Shown here piece by piece: positions 56,301 through 64,000 of a stretch of DNA of 64,000 bases (its first letter is position 1; every line of letters starts with the position of its first letter). Both the position numbers and the translations under genes were made by a program. The stretch comes from Clytia hemisphaerica (lineage: Eukaryota > Cnidaria > Hydrozoa > Leptothecata > Clytiidae). Location: contig CACVBU010001134.1 of NCBI GenBank assembly GCA_902728285.1, positions 124,001 to 188,000 of the forward strand. Direction: 5' to 3'. The notes beneath the pieces were generated by a model. It saw only the letters and a list, made by a program, of their open reading frames with translations. It made no database searches and was not told where the DNA came from.

Positions 56301-57156
56301 CAACAATACCATAACAACTAAAATTTACAAAAATTATTTTGTTTCAGGACCGGCATGTACGGCAAAAACATGAAGATTACAATTCTATAGAACTTAAAAT
56401 CGAACGTGAATTTATAGAAACACTTCAAGTTAGATGTTATCGTGAAAGACAATACAGTAAGCTTTCATGTTCTTTCGTTTCGTAAATCCTCAAAGTTCTT
56501 CTTTTCGCACGGAATAACCATGCGGTTTTGAGCCGTGACCTTTCAATTTTGAAACTCAAAGCCCCGCAGCAAGTCAGGGCGGGATGGGTGGAGCAAGGAG
56601 TCAACTAAGGCGGAGGGAAAAATTGCCGACTTTCATCACGTGACCAGTCATTTTTCTCATAAGCAATTCTGCATAATTTATCAAAATTACAAGAACATGC
56701 ACTAATATGTACTAAAAAGTCCATTTTCCATCTCAGACGAAAAACATTGCTTTCACCACTAGTCTATTGTCCACATTTTTTCATTTTCCTATGAATTTTT
56801 CAACTTTTTTGATGAAAAAGGCCAAATTTGTAAACTCGAAAGCAAAAATTGGTTCCCGCGAAAATAAGTTCCTTTAAGGTATCACTAATTCTAACTGATT
56901 GGTTGTACAGGATTTCCAGATCTGGAAATATATACATTTTCATAGCCTAGGAAATGAAATTTTTTTCCCTGTGATGAAAGATATATCATTTGATCTGTTT
57001 ACTAATTCTTCTTTCATTTTTCTTCTTATTACAGAGGCAGAATTACGGCAGCAAGGCCACATGTGGGGAAGTCGTGAACTACTTGAAAAGGCGGATAATT
57101 ATCATCCTGAGTCATGTGACAAGCTGAAAGAATTACAAGGTCGTGTTCATGATTAA
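50353..57156 (+). CDS. DNAJB12/DNAJB14-type J-protein, 9 exons seen, 5' exon missing
   Basis: Exons: 50353-50521, 52180-52325, 52574-52699, 53369-53422, 53832-53923, 54458-54573, 55839-55893, 56348-56456 and 57035-57156. All are GT-AG and phases join to 328 codons plus stop. The family is an ER-membrane Hsp40 whose J domain faces the cytosol and drives Hsp70 in quality control. Seen: a linker ending [17 protein letters not shown]; a J domain from [20 protein letters not shown] with the key LKFHPDKN (HPD) and [37 protein letters not shown]; a His/Asn/Gln-rich stretch; a membrane segment [20 protein letters not shown]; and a C-terminal domain ([40 protein letters not shown]) as in DUF1977. The human proteins are about 375-410 aa, so about 45-50 residues are missing at the start. 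The first exon here begins in phase 1 behind a clear acceptor, and its upstream partner was not found. Confidence 0.9.
50604..52064. mobile_element. TIR element with AGACCTGA subterminal repeats, filling J-protein intron
   Basis: The left end TTTTCCGTCAGCGGATGCAG and the right end CTGCATCCGTTGACGGAAAA are complementary with one mismatch. Next to the left end AGACCTGAATTAACGGCCAA-type units repeat 7-8 times at about 20 bp (50630-50780). At the right end the complement TCAGGTCTTC recurs 3-4 times (51963-52050). Removing it leaves an intron of only about 200 bp. A second element (50905-51818) is nested inside. Confidence 0.8.
50905..51818. mobile_element. Punctuated TIR element, GGGGTACC and CCCTTGAAA motifs
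   Basis: The left end ATAGGATCCAGCCCCC and the right end GGAGGACCCTAT face each other. GGGGTACC(T) recurs near both ends (50932, 51012, 51755, 51771, 51790), and CCCTTGAAA/CTTGAAATG words fill the middle (51070-51160 and 51480-51600). 51195-51390 is shared with 7660-7845. No coding capacity. It lies inside 50604-52064. Confidence 0.65.
52727..52980. mobile_element. Punctuated TIR element, TCGCGCGAAA motif (J-protein intron)
   Basis: The left tip GTCTCCACTTTCGCGCGAAA and the right tip TCGCGCGAAAGTGGAGAC are complementary. TTTCGCGCGAAAA occurs again at about 52817. The outer few bases are AAGGCCG and CTGACCTT. It starts 27 bp after the 52574-52699 exon. Confidence 0.75.
54617..55212. mobile_element. 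Punctuated TIR element, TACTACCCTGGTAGTAAAA motif (J-protein intron)
   Basis: The left end CAGGGGAGGGGGGGTCGGTA followed by GTAAAATAT faces the right end ATTTTACTACCGACC and a C-run plus TG. The tip word GGTAGTAAAA and its complement recur as TTTACTACCCTGGTAGTAAA (54717), AACTACCCAGGTAGTAAAA (55051), TTAACTACCCTGGGTAGTAA (55112) and CCACCGTAGTAAA (55161). The internal units are themselves small palindromes. Confidence 0.8.
56010..56275. mobile_element. Punctuated TIR element, AAGGGGGGT motif (J-protein intron)
   Basis: The left end CATAGTTTCTACCCC and the right end CCCTCTAGAAGCTATG are complementary except for a few bases. AAGGGG(G)GT(T/G) words occur at about 56068, 56095, 56114, 56166, 56204 and 56221. 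Both ends carry GGGGGGTCTTG. Confidence 0.65.
56818..56882. repeat. Right-end fragment of the TTTCGCGG family
   Basis: AAAAATTGGTTCCCGCGAAA and AAGTTCCTTTAAGGTATC match the right ends of 49746-49933 and 23338-23402. Confidence 0.5.
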
Positions 57157-57528
57157 AAGAGAAGAGAAAAGTGGCGGGTAGATGATTCTCTTTATCAATT
57201 AAATTGAGATGTGAATTACCAAGTTATTGTCCTTCATTTTGGATTGGAAGATTGAAAGTCTCTAAATTTTCCCAAAGGAAATATGGATGTAATGGTTTTT
57301 CATTACCGCCAACCAGAGTATCAATCGATATGTCTTCAAGATAGAAAAAAGAATGTTGTTGTTTTTTACAAGTTAATTAAGGTCACAGTTACATGAAAAT
57401 GGGCACTTGTAACTAAGAAATTTAAGTAGTTCCAAAATGGTTTGAATGACAATGACTAAATTTATGATGCTGCCTTGACAGTTACAATTGGAAAAGTTTG
57501 GAAATTGTTTTTCCTGGATATTTAGACC

Positions 57529-57785
57529 ATGTTCACGTGTTACTGTTCCGTTTCGTTCCGATATGGTTTTCGTTATGGATCGAGTGTGTTCATATTGGTT
57601 TCGGAACGTTTCGGTGTAAGAAAACGGAGCAGTCCCATTCTGATAAAAAAAGTGGTGCGAAACCGTTTCGATCTGTTTTGCTTTGTAACGTCTTGTTTTT
57701 GACATTTCAAATTTTGACTTTCACACTTGTTTTGGAACCGTTTCGGAACGGAACGGAACGGAACGGAACCGTAACGTCTGAACAT
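57529..57785. mobile_element. Punctuated TIR element, GGAACG/TTTCGG motif (J-protein 3' region)
   Basis: The left end ATGTTCACGTGTTACTGTTCC and the right end GGAACCGTAACGTCTGAACAT are imperfect TIRs. TTTCG/GGAACG words fill the interior (57550-57630 and 57660-57760), ending in four tandem GGAAC units. It lies about 370 bp after the J-protein stop, so it may be transcribed in the 3' UTR. Confidence 0.7.
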
Positions 57786-60084
57786 TGAAGACGAGAAGAA
57801 AATCTGGAAATTTTCATTACTGGCTTGTTTTAAATTATCAAAATTTATATATATAATGCTGAATTAACGTTTATTTTTGATCTTTTTTTTTTTTTTGTGT
57901 TTAGAAAGTGATTTTGTTTATATGATTTTCTTTTAGTTTTGTGCGTATATTGTATTATAATGAATTTTTTTTTAATACAACATACAAATCGAATTTGATA
58001 TTATTCAGAATTCCAAAAATTAGAGATACTATTATTAAAAATTGATAAATGATCAATATTAGTCGAAAAAGATAGAAGATAGAAATTAGAAATTAGATTC
58101 GAGACCTGTTCAAAACTATTGAATTTTTCAGCAATTAATAAATTTACGGTTGAATATTTTCCATCAAATGCAATTTTATAGTATATGTATTTGTATTTTG
58201 AGTATTTTTTGTCTGGATATAGAATAAGTATGAAATCCTTTAAGATAATAATTTTATGGAAGAAAAAGTAATTTTATTTATTAGACACTCATATCGATTC
58301 AAAGAAATGAAATTCCGTATTTTCTCGGATTTATCAAATCGTGCTCTTAATGCTTCTGCAGAAGATTATGGATATGCTTAAAGAATTTAATATTAACTTA
58401 ATTAAACCATCGATTGTTTTCTTCGCTTTTAGATATTCTTGAAAATCACAAACTAATAGAATCGATGAAATGGTAATACTGAATAATAAAAGAAGTTTAT
58501 TTAACAGAATTTGTTTCTGGTGCATATTTGGCAGTATGGATCTCAAGAATAGAACAGTGGAAAAAAGACTTAATATAATCTGAAGAACCTAAAGATATGA
58601 AAATGAAAAGAGTTACAAAAAGTGAAGATGCTTTGATGTTTGGAGATGCATTTATGGAACGACCATCCAGCTCCTTTCCACCCTGATTTATAATGCTATA
58701 TTTGCTCTACACGCTATCGAGCCAGCTCTTAAATGATGTTCAACAACAATATAAATAATGATATATTGGTTGATAAATCTATATTGATAGCACCTGAATG
58801 GAGCGTATCTTTCAATAAAAGTGAAATTCAAAGACTGGACAATTCGTGTCAATCCATCAATGGAGATGCGCGTGTTTTGGTACTTATCGTGGAAGAATAA
58901 ACATTGAACGGATGATTGTTAGTTCTAATCAACGCAAAAGCCTGGATAATATCCTTGATGGGTAAAATATGGGTAAATGGGTAAAATATTGGAATAATAT
59001 GGAAATTTAAAATATATCAATATACAGCGAACGGAGCTTTTGCTTTTAATATAAATACCTTGATGCTTACAATTATTGATGATGGCTGGGATGCACAAGT
59101 TGGAAAGTTGAAAAGTCAAAATGTTAGTTTGTTGTATAAATTCATCAACACGAAAGAAAATTAATACACAAAAGTTGTCAGCTGGAACTGCATTCTGGTA
59201 TAAATACATCAACACAAAATCATCATAACTTGAAAATGTTGAAAACCACGTGACATGAGAAATGTTCAAAATGTTTTGGATCAAGCAACAAATATCATCA
59301 ACAGATGTGAAGTAAGTCATTTCATCTTCGACTCCATTACGATTTTCTTTTTATATATAACAAGACGCCTTAGCGGCGTGAAGGCCCAGCGATTGTCTTC
59401 TTATTCCATGTTGTTTACGCTTATGGGAATAACGCTTGTAATTTTTTTATCTGCCTGTGTTTAATTTATAAACTAATAATTGTGAGGTACATTTTGTCTG
59501 AATCTGATATTGGACGCTTTTTGTACTATTTTTCCTGTTACAACTACCATATATATAAGCAGTGTAGACCTAACTCTTCATACAAAAATTACGGGAAACG
59601 CATATTTGGACTTTGTACCCTATGCTGCACTCAAGCACTTGGGCCAAAATCCCGCAAAGGCGGGACAAAAATCAGTTTTTTGAAGTTTGCAAAAAAACGC
59701 CACATAGAAGATCTTTCAAATTCAGTATGTGAATAGAGCAGTAAAAAATACAACTTTTCTATTTTTCCTTTTTTTTGCAAAAGTTCTATTCTAGGAATGA
59801 AAATAAAGGGATAATGATAATTGAATACTATCCATTGATGATCCGCGGCATTATCGTAAAGCTAGAATCGCTTGTTGGAATGTTTATAAGGCTCTTGACA
59901 GAATATTGTTTGTTTTATTGTCAATGATGACAGTGCCGTTATAAATTTTGTTAGATCTGACAAATTGATGTTTGTAAGTGCACTTTATAGTTTTGATTCC
60001 CATTGAAGAATCATATTCTGGTTTTCATGTTATTAGATGCTGTTTTAGAGCTTTAGAGCTACACTGATAAGTAGTAAGTCTGCG
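57786..60084. other. Gene-free AT-rich stretch
   Basis: No protein, RNA gene or clearly bounded repeat is recognised. The open frames at 58334-58546, 58925-59320 and 59482-59736 have no motif I know. Confidence 0.45.
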
Positions 60085-60335
60085 ACCGCAGTCGGAGGCG
60101 ACCCGAAGGCTCCTCTCTTTCGATAGCTATCTACCCGAAGGTAGGGGAGGGCGCCACTCTTTCTCCCTGGATTTCTCCACTTACCCTTGATCCTTCTCTT
60201 AGTTGCTGAGCATCAAGCAGAGAGGCATCAGCAAGTACCATTTTGGGAATCTTTGGTATGACCCGGCTGGGGGTTGAACCCACAACCTTGCGAACCGTAG
60301 CCGGATGCTCTACCACTGTACTACGGTCGACCATA
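60085..60335 (-). mobile_element. tRNA-derived SINE with a conserved central domain
   Basis: On the minus strand the head (about 60332-60261) has an A-box-like TAGTACAGTGGTAGAGC and a B box GGGTTCAACCC. The acceptor and anticodon arms do not pair well, so it is not a functional tRNA. The body has GGTACTTGCTGATGCC and CTGCTTGATGCTCAGCAA, which resembles a conserved central domain reported for widespread metazoan SINE superfamilies, then CTGGATTTCTCC on the opposite strand. The 67-codon open frame here is incidental. Confidence 0.7.
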
Positions 60336-61441
60336 TATATAGAGGTTTAAAATTTGAACTAATGATAAAGGCACTTATAAAAGGGATTCAATTATTTCGC
60401 TATTTTGGTATACACAGGGGAAAAACTACTAAAATAATGTTTTTCCTTTGAAGAGATAATTATTTGGATGAGGGTGTTTGGAGTTTAAATCTCATAGTAG
60501 ATCTTTATAACAAGGGAACTCATAGAACTGACAATCCAAAAAAATAATACTACATATATACAGCTGCATAAACGACGCTTAAAAAAATCATAAAAATTGA
60601 ATTATAGTTTACAAAACGCACCATAATAAACAATCCTTTAATTTTTCATTAAATATTAATCATATTGTTTTATTTGTTGAAAATAGCCAACATTTATTAG
60701 ACGATGACAGTTATAAATGCTCTGTTCCTACCCCCTAAACATATTATTTTCTTTGTATATATTTTGTTTATTTTTTATGTCCTATATTCCGCTTCTTTTT
60801 AAAACTGTACATATTATATACCTAACTACTTTGGGTGATAAAAGAGATATATATATAGTCTAGAAGTATAAAACCTTCAACTACTTAAAATGGAAACAAT
60901 AAAGACAAAAACCCACAAAACAAAAAGACAATACAAATACAACAAAAATCTAGAATGAACATTCACAGAAAATCAATCAGGTTGGAGTAGAAAAGGAAAA
61001 TATGATGACATAGAAATCCGTCAATGTAAAACTAGTGATCTAAAATGACTTTAAGGAAGAAAGTAACTCAATATGAGTTAAGGTGGAAAGAAGTAACTCA
61101 ATATGAGTCAAAAAATATTTCAAGAAAACACATTATCTGTTCCTCAGTTTTCGACCTACACAGGATTTCGGCCATTTGTGAAAATATCCTCCTATATGAT
61201 GGAAATAGGGTTGTGTAGGTAGGCCAAGCAGTGTTAATTAGACACCACCACAGATAAAAGATAGTAAAAAGATGTGTTTATTGAAAGTATAAAACGCGCG
61301 CAATAATATAAAATAAACTAAAACGTAACACGGAACCAGCCGAAGAAACTAAAATTACAATGAGAAAGGAAGTATACTTTCTACTAGACAAAGTTGCCAC
61401 ACCTTTGACACGTTTCTGCCACAACGTTGTAGAAAGCATAC
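60336..61441. other. Gene-free stretch
   Basis: No gene is recognised. AAGTAACTCAATATGAGT occurs twice (61063 and 61090), a local tandem duplication. Confidence 0.45.
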
Positions 61442-63193
61442 ACTACTAACCCGATCACCATTCCTCACGGACATCTCCATTCCTCACTATTCCTCTTCTA
61501 TTCCTCACCATTCCTCAGCGTTCCTCGAACGTTCCTCAGGAATGGATATTTCAAAACTTTGTTTTTAGCATTCCTCATCTATTCCTCGAACGTTCCTGAG
61601 GAATGGACATTTTATGACGTTATTCTTAAGCGTTCATCACTCGTTCCTCGAATGTTCCTCAGGAACGGACATTTATGACGTTAATTTTAGGCGTTCCTCA
61701 CTCATTCCTCAAACATTCCTCAGGAATGGAGATATTTCTTCTTCACTTTATCGTTCCTCATCTTTTCCTCGAACGTGCCTGAAGAATGGGCTTTCATGAC
61801 GTTATTTAAAAGTGTTCCTCGTTTGTTCCTCAGGAAAATATATTTTCGGAGCATTTAATACATTTTCATGGATAAGATATTCAATATCAAAAACTTTTAT
61901 GTCGTTTAAAATTTCAGGCTCTGCCTCCAGAGAAAGAGAGAGGGCTAAAGAAATACTTTTGTCCTTTAGAACACATTAGTAACGGAAGCTAAATTAACCC
62001 ATATTCGTGCGTCCGTTTGTTACCAACTTTTCTCAAGATTGGCTCATTCAAAGTTTCTGATTTTGGCACAAAGGTGCATGACTAACAAACCCTCGAATGT
62101 GACAGAGCCCGATTGGATCATTAGTTCTTTCACTTTTTTGCATGAAAGTAGGGTATTATCGTAGGTAAAAGATGGCTGAAGCAGATTTTTGCAAAAAAGA
62201 TTTTTCAGCTCAAAAAACGCATCTTTATCTATAAGAACCGCTATTAATAAGCATACATCAATGTTCTTAGCCAAATTACTCAATTTTTTTATGAGATAGA
62301 TGTTTCACAGCCCCGGTGGAACTTTTTCCTCAATGGGAATAGGAATTTTATTGTTCCAAGGTGGAACAAAAATCCAGTGGGGATGGTTTTGGAGTGCAAT
62401 TCTTAAACATTGAATCTCGAATGGGGATGAAAATCCAGGGTATTTTCCCACCAGGGAAGAATTTTTGCAAAATTTTCCAGTAGTGATGAGGTCTCAGAGG
62501 GTCTGTGGCACAGGATCTTATTTGTGTTTGAGCATGAAGTTTTGGTTTCTAAACTCGTTTTTTCGGCTGCAAATACAATGATTTTTTTTGACGTTTCAAA
62601 AAATCTTTCACGTGTCTAATTATAATTATAATTTGAATAATTGCAAAAGAATTAACCAAAAATTGTATTGGGCATAATATAATACGTCAAAGTGATGAAC
62701 ACTTTACATGAATGTCCATTCCTGAGGAACGTTCGAGGAATAGATGACTCTCTATGAGGAACAATAAAGTGAAAAAGAAATATCTCCATTCCTGAGGAAC
62801 GTTCGAGGAACGAGTGAGGAACGCTTAAAAATAACGTCATGAAACTCCATTTCTGAGGAACGTTCGAGGAACGTTCGAGGAACGAGTGAGGAACGTTTAA
62901 AAATAACGTCAGAAATGTCCATTCCTGAGGAACGAGTGAGGGATGCTTGAAAATAACGTCATGAAAGTCCATTCCTGAGGAATGTTCGAGGAACGAGTGA
63001 GGAACACCTAAAAATAACGTCATAAATGTCCATTCCTCAGGAACGTTCGAGGAATAGATGAGGAATGCTAAAACAAAGTTTTGAAATATCCATTCCTGAG
63101 GAACTTTCGAGGAACGCTGAGGAATGGTGAGGAATAGAAGAGGAATATTGAGGAATGGAGATGTCCGTGAGGAATGGTGATCGGGTTAGTAGT
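61442..63193. mobile_element. 1.75-kb element with long inverted repeats built from GAGGAACG units
   Basis: The ends ACTACTAACCCGATCACCAT and ATGGTGATCGGGTTAGTAGT are exact complements. Inverted similarity runs about 400 bp inward on the left and about 490 bp on the right. Both arms consist of units of about 60-75 bp with ATTCCTGAGGAACGTTCGAG, GAACGAGTGAGGAACG and AAAATAACGTCATGAAAGTC (right arm orientation). The centre (61860-62690) is unrelated and holds a nested CCCACTG-type element. Weak CATAC/GATAC flanks are a possible duplication. Open frames in the arms are repeat artefacts. Confidence 0.85.
62306..62517. mobile_element. Punctuated element, CCCACTG family, copy 3 (diverged, nested)
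   Basis: The left end CACAGCCCCGGTGGAAC and the right end GAGGGTCTGTG recall the CACAGACCCACTGGGAAC tip of 49991-50275. Internal GGTGGAAC, CAGTGGGG, CCACCAGGG and CCAGTAG words are spaced 20-50 bp. It sits inside the core of 61442-63193. Confidence 0.5.
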
Positions 63194-63356
63194 GATACTA
63201 GATGGGAAGGAACTGGGATTGGATTGCCACTATCCAACCCTGTGGCTCTCACACACATTTTACAGTTCAAAGAATAAGATGGAAAGAGTGGGGAAAGAAT
63301 GAGAATTTAAAAAATCGGACTATAACCCGGTTCGAAGCCCCGTACACCGTGACCGC

Positions 63357-63821
63357 TCACCGCAAGAGCTGGCGAACGAGTGAATCTTGAGAGAGTTGAA
63401 ATCTTGAAAATTCTGAAAAATGACGAACTATACCCCGTCGAAGACTGCAATCTAACTTTGCGTTTTCAGCACCTTGACATCGCATTCTTTGTATAAAAAC
63501 TTTGGCTTTAACTTTCAAGTCCTCGAAAAGTAACGTAGAACGAGCAATCCTGAGAAGTTCACCAACAAAAGAAGAATAAAAAATCGATTCTGGCAAGTTG
63601 CTATCTTTATGTGGCATTCGGACTATGGAAAAAGGAAATGCATCCCGTTTATCAAACAACTTATAAATAAATATCCCGTCTTTGATGGTAATATCCAGGT
63701 TTAAAAAAGAAGCATGATTACCAGAGTGCTCAATTTTGAGTTCAAGCTCATCTGGATAGATATCTCTATATACAGACTGAAACAAGTATATATATCTACC
63801 GAGAAATTTCAATGTTGACAA
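63357..63821 (-). pseudogene. Reverse-transcriptase relic (Penelope-like or related), partial
   Basis: 154 codons on the minus strand with KFLGRYIYLFQSV, YPDELELKIEHSGNHASFLN, LDITIKDGIFIYKLFDKRDA, FPFSIVRMPHKDSNLPESIF and ELLRIARSTLLFEDLKVKAK. This is the palm-to-thumb region of a reverse transcriptase. RYIYL seems to be a decayed YxDD box, so catalysis would be lost. The N-terminal RT motifs would lie at higher coordinates (63822-64000 and beyond) and are not seen in frame. The family is recalled, not searched. Confidence 0.55.
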
Positions 63822-64000
63822 TTTGGACAGAATTCACAAAAAAAGTATGGCATTCTAATTTTGTTTAAGATTTCAATTAATAGTATATTAAGAAAGGTAG
63901 TCAAAAGATTTCCCACAAACAGTTAGTCACATTAGCATCCTACCGAAATGCGTATCAAAGATTAATGCTGCCATTTTGCACTATATCGGTTACTTGAAGC
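63822..64000. other. Window end, no gene recognised
   Basis: AT-rich. No continuation of the reverse-transcriptase frame is visible. Confidence 0.4.

Noticed and set aside
59482-59736. 84-codon open frame with several cysteines
   Set aside because: No recognisable motif, no splice or codon evidence, and no homologous copy in the window.
60261-60332. Functional tRNA gene on the minus strand
   Set aside because: Acceptor and anticodon stems pair poorly, and the head is fused to a SINE central domain.
61442-63193. Protein-coding frames with repeated SFLERSSGM-like words
   Set aside because: They appear in both arms and on both strands because the repeat unit has no stop in one frame. No protein family fits.

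Overview
This is animal (metazoan) genomic DNA, AT-rich, with short exons, GT-AG introns and very dense small transposons. Two host genes can be assembled exon by exon. The first is a mannose-6-phosphate-receptor-like membrane protein on the + strand (coding 9923-15173, 7 coding exons that join in frame to 258 codons). The second is a DNAJB12/DNAJB14-type ER-membrane J-protein on the + strand (50353-57156, 9 exons, first coding exon not found). The transposon mix (BEL/Pao, RLE-type non-LTR, piggyBac, Helentron, Mariner/pogo-like MITEs, tRNA-SINEs) suggests an aquatic invertebrate such as a cnidarian, sponge or lophotrochozoan. I cannot name the species.

Layout. 1-917: decayed 3' part of a BEL/Pao pol. 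1695-5573: a complete-looking RLE-type non-LTR retrotransposon with an intact 992-aa reverse transcriptase, a poly(A) tail and a 13-bp target-site duplication. A 483-bp MITE sits in its 3' UTR. 6.5-9.1 kb: small terminal-inverted-repeat (TIR) elements. 9.9-15.2 kb: the receptor gene, with a transposon in five of its six introns. 15.2-20 kb: gene-free, with further MITEs. 20.04-29.97 kb: a nested island, in which a pogo-like element is split by a 9.4-kb insertion flanked by a TTTAAT duplication. That insertion holds direct repeats, foldbacks, a SINE, a satellite-like array and a tandem 1-kb dimer full of TGACGTCA palindromes. 32.8-35.4 kb: a frameshifted piggyBac. 36.3-42.1 kb: a frameshifted Helentron (HUH Rep, PIF1-like helicase, start of an endonuclease). 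42.9-44.1 kb: decayed transposase-like coding sequence. 44.6-49 kb: tandem arrays and direct repeats. 50.35-57.16 kb: the J-protein gene, with four introns loaded with TIR elements. 57.2-64 kb: a SINE, a 1.75-kb element with long inverted repeats, and a reverse-transcriptase relic.

The most unusual signal is an architecture shared by more than a dozen small elements. Each has TIRs of its own sequence, and the motif at its tips is repeated inside at irregular spacings of roughly 20-75 bp between unrelated AT-rich spacers. The families share no sequence, only this 'punctuated' layout. All boundaries were read by eye. No alignment, database search or folding program was run.
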